37,641 nt of DNA from contig JAERSW010000037.1 of the NCBI GenBank assembly GCA_016845305.1, forward strand, positions 1 to 37,641, read 5' to 3'. Both the position numbers and the translations under genes were made by a program. The notes under the pieces were generated by a model. It was given only the letters and a program-made list of their open reading frames with translations, was not told the origin of the DNA and made no database searches. Positions 24,449 to 33,845 of this stretch are shown in pieces (within the stretch, counting starts at the first letter, position 1; each line of letters opens with the position of its first letter). The DNA comes from Acidimicrobiales bacterium. GTDB lineage: Bacteria > Actinomycetota > Acidimicrobiia > Acidimicrobiales > MedAcidi-G1.

Positions 24449-26755
24449 TCAGAAGTCGACGGCCACCCAGCGAAGGACCGACAGCTCGATCTCGGCCAGG
24501 TGGTCGGGATCGGTGACCTTGGCCCCGAACGAGTCCCGGACGTAGAAGGCGTCGATGACGTCGGAACCGAGCGTCTGGACCCGGGCCCGGACGATGTCGA
24601 GGTCGAGCTCGGCGAAGGCCCGGGTGATCCGGTACAGCACGCCGACGCCGTCCGGACAGGTCACCTCCAGCACCGTGGCCGTGGCCGACGAGGCGTTGTC
24701 GACCGTCACGGTCGGTCGGGCCGGCCGGGCGGTGAGGCGGATGGGGCGGTAGGTGCGGGACCGGTCGCCGATGCGGGCCGCCAGGGCGAGGCGGCCGGCC
24801 AGGGCCTTGTCGACCTGGTCCTCGATGCGGGGCCAGTCGGGGCTGCCGCCCAGCACCGATCCGACCCGGAACACCGACAGGGCCCGGCCGTGTTCGGAGT
24901 GGGCCGACGCCTCGGCCACGTCGGCCCCGTTGAGGGCCAGCACGCCGGCCACCCTGGAGAACGTGCCGGGCCGGTCGGCGGCCACCACGGTGAGGGTGTC
25001 GCCGTCGCCGGTCACGGTGAACGCCCCCTCGTCGAGGAGGGCCTGCTGGGCGGCGTCGGGGAACGACCCACCGACCACGTCGCCCACGTCGCCGCCGCCG
25101 AGCACGTGCGAGGTGCGCTCCACCAGCTCGCGCACGAGGCTGGCCTTCCACGTGCTCCACGCCGACGGGCCCGTGGCGATCGAGTCGGCCTCGGTGAGGG
25201 CGGCCAGCAGACGCAGCAGCAGCGGATCGTCGACGGCGTCGGCCACCTGGCGGATGGTGCCGTCGTCGTCGAGGTCGCGGCGGGTGGCCACGTCGGGCAG
25301 CAGGAGGTGGTGCTCGCACATGGCGACCAGCAGGTCGACGTCGTCCGGGTCGAAGCCCATGCGGGGGCCGATGGTGCGCAACAGCTCCACCCCGACCTCG
25401 GTGTGGTCGCCCGGATAGCCCTTGCCGATGTCGTGGAAGAGGGCGCCGACCAGCAGCAGGTCGGGCCGGTCGACCCGGTCGACGAGGCGCGACGCCTCGG
25501 CCGCGGTCTCCATGAGGTGCCGGTCGACGGTGAAGCGATGGTAGGCGTTGCGCTGTGGCCGCGACCGGCACGGCTCCCACTCCGGAACGAGGAGCACGAA
25601 CAGGCCGACGTGGTCGAGGTCCTCGATGACCGGCACGGCGGCCGGGCCGGCGGCCAGCAGGTCGACGAACAGGTCGCGGGCCTCGTCGGGCCACGGGTCG
25701 GGAAGCGGCACGGCGTGGTCGGCCAGGCGTTCCAGGGAGCCGCGCTGGATGTAGCCGCCGTGGCGGGCCGCGGCCACCGCACACCGCAGGGCCAGGAGCG
25801 GGTCGTCGAGTTCCGCGTCGTCGGTCAGCGCCAGCCGATCGTCGTCGAGCACCAGGCCGGGGGCCAGCTCCCGACGACGGATCCCGGCCAGCGCCCTTGC
25901 CGGTCCGCGGCGCCGGGCGGCCCGGCGGGTGCGGCGGGCCGCGCCCTCGCCGGTCCAGGCGATGGTCCGGCCGGCGGCCGACACCTCGGCCATGAGGACG
26001 TCGGCGTCGGGAAGGTCGAGGGCGGCGGCCACGTCGTCCTGGAGTTCGAGCAGCAGCTGGTCGGAGCGCTTGCCGGTCAGGCGGTGCAGCTCGACGCGCA
26101 CGGCCAGCAGGGTCTCGAACGCGGCGGCCAGCCCGGCCGACTCGGCCTCGCGCAGGATCGGCACCGTGGCCTGCTCGACCCACAGGAGGCTGTGCACGTC
26201 GCGCAGGCCACCCCGGGCCTCCTTGAGGTCGGGTTCGAGCAGGAACGCCACCTCGCCGTGGCGGGCGTGGCGCTCGGCCACCGATGCCTGGAGCTGGTCG
26301 AGGTGGCGACGCGACCGGGCCTGCCAGCGGTCCAGGGCCCCGGTGGCCAGTCGCTCCACGAGGTCCGGGTCGCCGGCCACGGTGCGGGCGGCCAGCAGGC
26401 TGGTGGCCGTCTCGATGGCCTCGCCGGACACCTCGAGCAGCTGGTCGACGGTGCCGACCTGGTGGCCGAGCTTCAGCCCGGCGTCCCACAGGGGGTACCA
26501 GATGGCCTGGGCGGCTTCGGCGACGTCCACGCCCGGGGCGTGGACGAGCACCACGTCGACGTCGCTGCCCGGGCACTGCTCGCGTCGTCCGTAGCCGCCC
26601 ACGGCGGCCAGGGCGGTGCCGGCGGGCGGCTCGGCGGCGGCGAACACCTCGGCCAGGTACTCGTCGACCCGGGCGGTGAGGGCCTCGCAGAACGCCGGAC
26701 CCCGGAGGGTCCGGTCGTCCAGCAGGTCGGTCACGTCGAGCGGGGGCACTCCCAC
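24449..26755 (-). CDS. glnD: [protein-PII] uridylyl/adenylyltransferase GlnD
   Basis: 768-residue bifunctional enzyme that modifies and demodifies PII signal protein in response to glutamine (in Streptomyces and Corynebacterium it adenylylates GlnK). Nucleotidyltransferase motif GGYGRREQ...GSDVDVV (53-69, with Asp65 and Asp67), the GlnE/GlnD linker with PDLKEARGGLRDVH (175-188), HD phosphohydrolase HDIGKG (441-446) and two C-terminal ACT domains (about 600-680 and 700-768; CPDGVGVLYRITRAF) are all present. The gene follows amtB after 46 bases. A TACCGT hexamer at 26757-26762 lies 7 bases before the second GTG (26749), so the leaderless start could be two codons shorter than given. Confidence 0.95.
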   Translation of the reverse strand: MGVPPLDVTDLLDDRTLRGPAFCEALTARVDEYLAEVFAAAEPPAGTALAAVGGYGRREQCPGSDVDVVLVHAPGVDVAEAAQAIWYPLWDAGLKLGHQVGTVDQLLEVSGEAIETATSLLAARTVAGDPDLVERLATGALDRWQARSRRHLDQLQASVAERHARHGEVAFLLEPDLKEARGGLRDVHSLLWVEQATVPILREAESAGLAAAFETLLAVRVELHRLTGKRSDQLLLELQDDVAAALDLPDADVLMAEVSAAGRTIAWTGEGAARRTRRAARRRGPARALAGIRRRELAPGLVLDDDRLALTDDAELDDPLLALRCAVAAARHGGYIQRGSLERLADHAVPLPDPWPDEARDLFVDLLAAGPAAVPVIEDLDHVGLFVLLVPEWEPCRSRPQRNAYHRFTVDRHLMETAAEASRLVDRVDRPDLLLVGALFHDIGKGYPGDHTEVGVELLRTIGPRMGFDPDDVDLLVAMCEHHLLLPDVATRRDLDDDGTIRQVADAVDDPLLLRLLAALTEADSIATGPSAWSTWKASLVRELVERTSHVLGGGDVGDVVGGSFPDAAQQALLDEGAFTVTGDGDTLTVVAADRPGTFSRVAGVLALNGADVAEASAHSEHGRALSVFRVGSVLGGSPDWPRIEDQVDKALAGRLALAARIGDRSRTYRPIRLTARPARPTVTVDNASSATATVLEVTCPDGVGVLYRITRAFAELDLDIVRARVQTLGSDVIDAFYVRDSFGAKVTDPDHLAEIELSVLRWVAVDF

Positions 26756-26801
26756 GACGGTACCGAAGGCTCCCGTGCCGACCCGTGCCGCAGACGGCCG
26801 G

Positions 26802-28040
26802 TCAGGCCACCACCGAACCCTTCGGTCCCTCGTTGTAGGCCGACTCGGCGTGCAGCGACTGGTCGAGGCCGACCATCTCGGCCTCCTCGTCGACCCGCAG
26901 GCCGATCACGGCGTCGATGGCCTTGACGATCACCCAGGTGACGACGAACGAGAACACGATGACCGAGCCGAGGGCGAGGGCCTGGTCGCCGAGCAGCTCG
27001 AGGCCGCCGCCGAAGAACAGGCCATCATCGAATCCGCCGCCGGGAATGGCGCTGGCGTCGGCGAAGAGGCCCAGCATCAGGCCGCCGACGATGCCGCCCA
27101 CGCCGTGGATGCCCACCACGTCGAGGCTGTCGTCGAAGCCGAAGCGGGTCTTGAGCGACAGCGCCAGGCAGCAGACGACGCCGCCGACGAGGCCGAAGAC
27201 GATGCCGGCCATGCCACCGACGTACCCGGCGGCCGGGGTGATGGCCACCAGGGCGGCCACGATGCCCGACGCCGCGCCCAGCGTGGTGGCATGGCCGTCC
27301 TTGAGCTTCTCGACGGCCAGCCAGCCGACCATGCCGGCCGAGGCCGCGAGGAACGTGTTGAGCAGTGCCTGCACGGCCTGGCCGTTGGCGGCGCCGGCCG
27401 ACCCGGCGTTGAACCCGAACCAGCCGAACCACAGGATGGCCGTGCCGATCATGACCAACGGCATGTCGTGCGGCGGCATGGCCTCGGTCGGCCAGCCCTT
27501 CCGACGGCCGAGGACGATCACGAAGGCCAGGGCGGCCACGCCGGCGTTGACGTGGATGGCCGTGCCGCCGGCGAAGTCCAGGGCGCCGTCGGCGTGCTGC
27601 CAGCCGCTGTACACCCAGTAGGTGACCGGGCTGTAGACGAGGACCAGCCACACGGGCACGAACAGCACCCAGGCCGAGAACTTGAGGCGGTCGGCCACCG
27701 CGCCGGAGATGAGCGCCGGGGTGATCGAGGCGAAGGTCATGAGGAAGGCCACGAACACCAGCGACTCGGTGTCACCGGACAGGCCGTCGAGGCCGATGGC
27801 GTCGAGGTTGCCGATCCAGTCGCCGCCGAAGAAGCCGCCACCCCCGGACGAGTTGCCCAGCGAGTAGGCCACGAGCACCCAGACGATGGGCACGATGGCG
27901 ATGCAGTACATGTTCATCATCAACATGTTCAGGACGTTCTTGGACCGGACCATGCCTCCGTAGAAGAGGGCGAGTCCGGGCACCATGAACACCACGAGGG
28001 CGGTGCTGGTCAGCATCCAGGCGAGGTCACCGGATTCCAT
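26802..28040 (-). CDS. amtB: ammonium transporter (Amt family)
   Basis: 412 residues, typical length for AmtB, with about eleven membrane helices. The pore histidines are in GGTAIHVNAG (His163) and DVVGIHGVGG (His312). The signature near the N-terminus (VPGLALFYGGMVRSKNVLN) is complete. It takes up ammonium or ammonia at low external concentration. A Shine-Dalgarno AAAGGA lies 10 bases before the ATG, and a GlnR-like box sits 72-109 bases upstream of the start. The usual PII gene does not follow; glnD comes next. A C-terminal tail of about 25 residues (DEEAEMVGLDQSLHAE) is as in actinobacterial members. Confidence 0.96.
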   Translation of the reverse strand: MESGDLAWMLTSTALVVFMVPGLALFYGGMVRSKNVLNMLMMNMYCIAIVPIVWVLVAYSLGNSSGGGGFFGGDWIGNLDAIGLDGLSGDTESLVFVAFLMTFASITPALISGAVADRLKFSAWVLFVPVWLVLVYSPVTYWVYSGWQHADGALDFAGGTAIHVNAGVAALAFVIVLGRRKGWPTEAMPPHDMPLVMIGTAILWFGWFGFNAGSAGAANGQAVQALLNTFLAASAGMVGWLAVEKLKDGHATTLGAASGIVAALVAITPAAGYVGGMAGIVFGLVGGVVCCLALSLKTRFGFDDSLDVVGIHGVGGIVGGLMLGLFADASAIPGGGFDDGLFFGGGLELLGDQALALGSVIVFSFVVTWVIVKAIDAVIGLRVDEEAEMVGLDQSLHAESAYNEGPKGSVVA

Positions 28041-28111
28041 GAGGGGGTTCCTTTCGACGGCCCGCGGGGCACGCGGGTGGGTTCGTTCCGTCGAAAGGAT
28101 CGCCGGGCCGG

Positions 28112-28149
28112 ATCACACGGTCGTCACGCCCGTGTTTCGGGTCTGTGAA
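28112..28149 (-). promoter_or_regulatory. GlnR-like operator upstream of amtB
   Basis: On the minus strand TTCAC-N6-GAAAC-N6-GTGAC-N6-GTGAT. The actinobacterial GlnR consensus is two gTnAC-N6-GaAAc units; three of the four half-sites here agree well and the last is degenerate. It precedes amtB, the classic GlnR target. Confidence 0.65.
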
Positions 28150-28198
28150 CTGATCCGGTCAGCCGGCCCGGCCGGCGGGCGGGAAGCCGCCGCCGGGA

Positions 28199-29014
28199 TC
28201 AGGCCGGGTCGTCGAGGGCGGCGTTCAGGTTGCCGGAGCGCAGCCCCTCGAGGTCGAGGGTGGCGTAGCGGTACCCGCTGGCCCGCACCGCGTCGACGAC
28301 CGCCGCCCGGTGGGCGACCACGTCAGGCAGGCGGTCCAGCGGCACCTCGATGCGGGCCGTGTCGCCGTGGTGGCGGACCCGCAGGTCGTCGAAGCCGAGG
28401 CGCCGCAGCGCGGCCTCGGCGCGCTCCACGGCCGACAGGAGGGCCACGGACACCTGCGTGCCGTAGGGGATGCGCGAGGCCAGGCAGGCGGCGGCGGGCT
28501 TGTCGGCCGTGCGGAGGCCGAGGTGGCGCGAGGCGGCCCGCACGTCGTCCTTGGTGAGGCCGGCGTCGACCATGGGGAACCGGGCGCCCCGGGCAGCCGC
28601 CGCGGCCTGGCCGGGCCGGTGGTCGCCGAGGTCGTCGACGTTCACGCCGAGCACGACCGTGGCGCCCTCCGCCTCGGCGAGGGGGGCCAGCACGTCCATG
28701 AGGGCGTCCTTGCAGTGGGCACAGCGGTCGGCGTCGTTGGCCCGGTAGGCCGCGTCCTCCATCTCGGAGGTCTCGACGGCCGACCAGCGCAGGCCCCACT
28801 CGTCGGCCAGCGCGGCGGCGTCGTCGCGTTCGTCGGCGGCCAGCGACGGCGACACGGCGGTGACCACGTGGACCCGGTCGGCCCCCAGCTCGTCGTGGGC
28901 GACGCGGGCCAGCAGGGCCGAGTCGACGCCGCCGGAGAAGGCCACCACGAGGCGGTCGTGGGTGGCGAGCTGCGAGCGGAGCCGGGTCAGGGGGCCGGCG
29001 GTCGGCGCGTCCAC
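28199..29014 (-). CDS. larE: LarE-type ATP-dependent sacrificial sulfur transferase
   Basis: 271 residues of the PP-loop superfamily. ATP-binding SGGVDSALL (27-35) is followed by RCAHCKDALM (Cys98, Cys101) and KPAAACLASRIPYGT (Cys177), the latter aligned with Cys176 that Lactobacillus LarE sacrifices as sulfur donor. LarE thiolates the pyridinium bis-carboxylate precursor of the nickel-pincer nucleotide. Here larB and larC are absent, so another thiolation target is possible. Three cysteines would also suit the Fe-S type of LarE reported for some bacteria. The GTG start was chosen because it lies 8 bases after the hemQ stop; the open frame extends into hemQ. Confidence 0.88.
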   Translation of the reverse strand: MDAPTAGPLTRLRSQLATHDRLVVAFSGGVDSALLARVAHDELGADRVHVVTAVSPSLAADERDDAAALADEWGLRWSAVETSEMEDAAYRANDADRCAHCKDALMDVLAPLAEAEGATVVLGVNVDDLGDHRPGQAAAAARGARFPMVDAGLTKDDVRAASRHLGLRTADKPAAACLASRIPYGTQVSVALLSAVERAEAALRRLGFDDLRVRHHGDTARIEVPLDRLPDVVAHRAAVVDAVRASGYRYATLDLEGLRSGNLNAALDDPA

Positions 29015-29022
29015 GGCGACGG

Positions 29023-29727
29023 TCAGGTGCAGCCCACCCGGGCGAGGACGACGTCGAGCTCGTCGACCATGCCGGTGTAGAAGGTGCCGAACTCGCCGTA
29101 CCGGGCCGATGCCCGGTCGTAGCGCATCGTGTAGACGACGTCCTTGAGGTCGTCGGGGTGGCGGCCGAAGAGGGTCACGCCCCACTCGAAGTCGTCGACG
29201 CCGGTCGAGCCGGTGACCACCTGGAGGATGCGGCCGGCGAAGGTCCGGCCCGAGGTGCCGTGCTCCATCATCAGCTCGTGCCGGTCGTCGTAGTCGAGCT
29301 CGAACCAGTTGGCGCCCACGTTGCGGCGCTTGGACATCGGGTAGAAGCACCAGGCCGGCTTGTCCTCGGGCGGGAGCACCGGGTGGAGGCGGGCCCGCTT
29401 CATCTCGTCGGGGACGCCCTGGGCGTACTCGGAGACCTCGGTGAGGCTGAGGTAGCTGTCGACCAGCTCGAGGCCGGCGCCGACCAGCGCGGTCTGGAGG
29501 TCACGCAGGCGCCACAGGTCGTCGCCGAGGGCCATGAACGCCACGTCGGCCTTGTGGCCGAGGATGGCCACCGGGACCACCTGGTCACCGGCGTCGACGG
29601 CGGCCGCCACGGCGGAGCGCACGGCGGCGGCGTCCGAGTGGGGGCACACCTTCAGGAACAGGTGGAGGACGGCCCAGCCATCCGAAGGGGAAACAGGGCC
29701 ATCCGAAGGGGACACGGAGTTGCTCAT
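29023..29727 (-). CDS. hemQ: coproheme decarboxylase HemQ/ChdC (chlorite-dismutase family)
   Basis: 234 residues, last step of the coproporphyrin-dependent heme pathway: oxidative decarboxylation of coproheme to heme b with hydrogen peroxide. C-terminal family motif ELMMEHGTSGRTFAGRI with proximal His156 and VVTGSTGVDDFEWGVTLF (in two stretches) is intact. The segment WCFYPMSKRRN holds Tyr129, the position of the redox-active Tyr of Gram-positive HemQ. The N-terminus repeats SVSPSDG/PVSPSDG, from a 21-base tandem repeat. TAGACT ends 8 bases before the ATG; no Shine-Dalgarno. The other heme genes are not in the window. Confidence 0.93.
   Translation of the reverse strand: MSNSVSPSDGPVSPSDGWAVLHLFLKVCPHSDAAAVRSAVAAAVDAGDQVVPVAILGHKADVAFMALGDDLWRLRDLQTALVGAGLELVDSYLSLTEVSEYAQGVPDEMKRARLHPVLPPEDKPAWCFYPMSKRRNVGANWFELDYDDRHELMMEHGTSGRTFAGRILQVVTGSTGVDDFEWGVTLFGRHPDDLKDVVYTMRYDRASARYGEFGTFYTGMVDELDVVLARVGCT
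29678..29719. repeat. 21-base tandem repeat, two copies, at the 5' end of hemQ
   Basis: Unit starts CCATCCGAAGGGG (29678-29698) and recurs with three changes (29699-29719). It is in frame and doubles a seven-residue unit (VSPSDG) in the N-terminus of HemQ; it is probably a recent slippage event in a dispensable tail. Confidence 0.8.
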
Positions 29728-29735
29728 CGGCGGCG

Positions 29736-29741
29736 AGTCTA
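29736..29741 (-). promoter_or_regulatory. -10-like hexamer of a leaderless promoter, hemQ-larE
   Basis: TAGACT on the minus strand, 8 bases before the ATG at 29727. Confidence 0.5.
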
Positions 29742-29787
29742 GGAAGCCGGTCGAGCGGTCGGTCCCGTCGGCGGCGCCGTCAGGCCG

Positions 29788-30573
29788 TCAGTCGCCGGTG
29801 TAGACGTTGATGCGGTCGCCGCGGGCGAAGCCGGCCAGCTGCAGGCCGGCCACCCGGGCCGTGTCCACGGCCAGCGCCGACGGTCCGCTGACGGCCACCA
29901 GGCAGGCGAAGCCGGCCGCCCACGCCTTCTGGGCCATCTCGAACGAGGCCCGACCGCTGACCCACAGGCCGAGGTCGCCGGCCGGGAGGAGGCCGTCGAG
30001 GTGGAGGCGTCCCACCACCTTGTCGACGGCGTTGTGGCGGCCGATGTCCTCGCGCAGCAGCAGCGGCTCGCCGGACCGGTCGAAGGCCACCGCGGCGTGG
30101 ACGGCGCCGGTGGTCGAGAAGAGGGCCTGGCCGTCGACACGGTCGGCCATGCCGGCCAGCACGCCCACGTCGAACGGTTCGACGTCGAGGGGGCGGAGGC
30201 GTTCGCGCAGTTCGTCGATGGCGACGGTGCCGCACACGCCGCACGACGACGAGGCGGGGCCGAGCCGGGGCGTGGGGGCCGGGGCCAGGCCGCCGGTCTC
30301 GACGGTGACGTCGTTGTACTCCGCGGCGGCCGCCGAGCCCTGCCCGCAGTAGCGGACGGCCCGGACGGGCGCGTCGTGGAGGACGCCCTCGGTGACGCAG
30401 AAGCCGACGGCCAGCTCGAAGTCGTCGCCCGGGGTGCGCATGGTGGTGGCCACCAGCTCGCCGTCGAGGCGGATCGACATGGGCTCCTCGACGATGAGCT
30501 CGTCGGGGACGCGCCGGTTGCCGTCGCCGTCGATGCGGCGGGTCAGGACGCGGGCGGTGCGGCCGCGGCTCAT
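29788..30573 (-). CDS. fdhD: formate dehydrogenase accessory sulfurtransferase FdhD
   Basis: 261 residues. FdhD carries sulfur from IscS-type desulfurases to the molybdenum cofactor of formate dehydrogenases. The cysteine loop CGVCG (Cys111, Cys114), the GMP-binding region FSTTGAVHAA and the motif REDIGRHNAVDK are all present. No formate dehydrogenase or molybdopterin gene lies in the window. The ATG is preceded by a G-rich ribosome-binding site (GGGGAGGGG). hemQ follows the stop after 60 bases but has its own -10-like element. Confidence 0.94.
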   Translation of the reverse strand: MSRGRTARVLTRRIDGDGNRRVPDELIVEEPMSIRLDGELVATTMRTPGDDFELAVGFCVTEGVLHDAPVRAVRYCGQGSAAAAEYNDVTVETGGLAPAPTPRLGPASSSCGVCGTVAIDELRERLRPLDVEPFDVGVLAGMADRVDGQALFSTTGAVHAAVAFDRSGEPLLLREDIGRHNAVDKVVGRLHLDGLLPAGDLGLWVSGRASFEMAQKAWAAGFACLVAVSGPSALAVDTARVAGLQLAGFARGDRINVYTGD

Positions 30574-30649
30574 GCCACGCCCCTCCCCCGGCGACCCGTG
30601 CGACGTTCCATGCCCACCAGTGAACCCGCTCGGGGCCGAAAACGCGGAA

Positions 30650-30671
30650 CGGGCGCCCCGGAGGGCGCCCG
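30650..30671 (-). terminator. rho-independent terminator of groEL
   Basis: 9-base perfect stem (CGGGCGCCC / GGGCGCCCG) with a 4-base loop, starting 39 bases after the groEL stop on the minus strand. It is followed by a T-rich stretch with TTCC and TTTT. It would isolate groEL from fdhD. Confidence 0.8.
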
Positions 30672-30709
30672 CATCCGACCAGCCTCCGAAGAGGTCAGGA
30701 GTTCCGTCT

Positions 30710-32338
<1,629 letters not shown>

Positions 32339-32397
32339 TCAGTCGGAAGTCGTCGGGAAACTCGTGGAGGGGGTCGACGGCGCGAGGTGCGCGACCG

Positions 32398-32424
32398 TTG
32401 GCACTCTCCGGATGCGAGTGCCAA
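32398..32424 (-). promoter_or_regulatory. CIRCE operator (HrcA site) of groEL
   Basis: Perfect 9-9-9 inverted repeat TTGGCACTC-N9-GAGTGCCAA, one base per arm different from the classic TTAGCACTC. A possible TTGGAA/TTGGAT promoter pair with 17-base spacing ends at its upstream edge, so a bound repressor would cover the transcription start. Confidence 0.93.
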
Positions 32425-32511
32425 TCCAATCAGCGGATCGGCGGTTTTCCAACGTGTGGCCCGCCCGTGGCGGGCCCGGGGGCGTGCGTCGGACGCCCCG
32501 GTCGTCGGTGC

Positions 32512-32790
32512 TCAGCAGCCGCCGGCGACGGCGGGGACGATGGAGACGGTGGCGCCGTCGGCCACCGGGGTGCCGAGGCCGTCCTGGAAGCGGACGTCCT
32601 CGTCGTCGACGAACACGTTGACGAAGCGCCGCAGGGCACCGTCGTCGTCGGTGATCCGCTCGGAGAAGCCCGGGTGGGCGGCGTCGAGCGCCCCGAGGGC
32701 CTCGCCGACCGTGCCGGCCTCGACGTCGACCTCGGCCTGACCGGCGGTCAGCGGGCGGAGGGTGGTGGGGATGCGGATGGTCACGGCCAT
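32512..32790 (-). CDS. cysO: CysO/ThiS/MoaD-family sulfur-carrier protein with an extra C-terminal Cys
   Basis: 92 residues, beta-grasp fold. It matches Mycobacterium CysO along its whole length: IPTTLRPLTAGQ, FVNVFVDDEDVRF and VADGATVSIVPAVAGG. CysO carries sulfur as a C-terminal thiocarboxylate on Gly-Gly for cysteine synthesis by CysM. Here one residue follows: the protein ends GGC. Activation would need removal of that Cys, as the JAMM protease Mec+ does for its substrate and QbsD for QbsE (ends GGCF). No cysM or mec gene lies nearby. TAGCGT ends 7 bases before the ATG, overlapping the stop of the glycerate kinase gene. Confidence 0.9.
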   Translation of the reverse strand: MAVTIRIPTTLRPLTAGQAEVDVEAGTVGEALGALDAAHPGFSERITDDDGALRRFVNVFVDDEDVRFQDGLGTPVADGATVSIVPAVAGGC

Positions 32791-32797
32791 GGCCGCC

Positions 32798-32803
32798 ACG
32801 CTA
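32798..32803 (-). promoter_or_regulatory. -10-like hexamer overlapping the glycerate kinase stop codon, before cysO
   Basis: TAGCGT on the minus strand, 7 bases before the ATG at 32790. Its first three bases are the TAG stop of the upstream gene. Confidence 0.45.
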
Positions 32804-33799
32804 TCGACGGGCCAGTTCGTCGGCGACGGCCGCCTCCACCACCTCCCGGACCAGGGCCGGCGCCTCGGCCATCGCCCGGTCGTGCCCGTACCGGTCGACC
32901 AGCGACACGACGTTGGCGCGGCCGGCCACGTCGTCGTCGGCGCCGCCGACCACCACGAGGACGGGCACGGCGGAGGCCGCGGCGTAGGCCTCGACGCCGC
33001 CGACCACCTTGCCGACGTACGACGTGGCGTCCAGCCAGCCCTCGCCGGTGACGACCAGGTCGGCGTCGCCCAGGTGGACGTCGAGGCGCCGCTCCTCGGC
33101 CACGAGGTCGAAGCCGTCGACCAGCTCGGCACCGACGGCGGCCAGCCCCCCGGCGAGCCCACCGGCCGCACCGGCCCGGGGCAGCGTCGACACGTCGACG
33201 CCGTACCGGTCCGCGTACACCTGGGCGAGGCGCTCGAGGCGGCCGGCCAGCATGCGGACCTGGGCGGGCGTGGCGCCCTTCTGGGGGCCGAACACCTCGG
33301 CGGCGTCGACGAAGCGGGTCCGGACGTCGCAGGCCACCAGCAGCTCCACGCCCCGGTAGCGGCTGAGCGGGCCCATGGCGTCGAGGGCGCCGAGGCCGCC
33401 GTCGGTGGTGGCCGACCCGCCCACGCCGACGATGATCCGGCGGGCCCCGGCCTCCACGGCGTGGCGGAGCAGCTCGCCGACGCCGGCCGTGGTGGCGTCC
33501 AGCGGGCAGTTGTCGTCGGCACCCCCGGCCAGCGACAGCCCGGAGGCCCGCGCCATCTCGATGACGGCAGTGCCGTCGGCGAGCCGCCAGCCGGCCTCGA
33601 CCGGGTCGCCCAGCGGTCCGGTCACGGTGGAGGTGCGGTCGGGGCCGCCGAGGACGTCGAGCAGGCCCTCGCCGCCGTCGGCCATGGGGAGCTCGACGGT
33701 CGTGCCCCCGTGGGCAGTCACGGCCCGGGCCACCGCGGCGGCGACCTCGGCGGCCGAGGCGGTGCCGCGGAACTTGTCGGGGGCGGCCACCACCTTCAC
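32801..33799 (-). CDS. glycerate kinase (GarK/GK-I family)
   Basis: 332 residues, class I glycerate 2-kinase, which phosphorylates D-glycerate to 2-phosphoglycerate. N-terminal VVAAPDKFRGTASAAEVA and PMADGGEG are family motifs. The sequence GGSATTDGGLGAL and the C-terminal TGEGWLDATSYVGKVVGGV (usually GEGxxDxQTxxGK) are present; the canonical Gln of that motif is Ala here. It should feed the glyoxylate/glycerate route into glycolysis. GTG start at 33799, shortly downstream of the LytR_C gene's stop (46 bases), so it is probably in the same operon. Confidence 0.92.
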   Translation of the reverse strand: MKVVAAPDKFRGTASAAEVAAAVARAVTAHGGTTVELPMADGGEGLLDVLGGPDRTSTVTGPLGDPVEAGWRLADGTAVIEMARASGLSLAGGADDNCPLDATTAGVGELLRHAVEAGARRIIVGVGGSATTDGGLGALDAMGPLSRYRGVELLVACDVRTRFVDAAEVFGPQKGATPAQVRMLAGRLERLAQVYADRYGVDVSTLPRAGAAGGLAGGLAAVGAELVDGFDLVAEERRLDVHLGDADLVVTGEGWLDATSYVGKVVGGVEAYAAASAVPVLVVVGGADDDVAGRANVVSLVDRYGHDRAMAEAPALVREVVEAAVADELARR

Positions 33800-33845
33800 C
33801 GGTGACGATCCCTTCCCGGGTGGTCCCGGCGCCCGCCGGGGCCGG

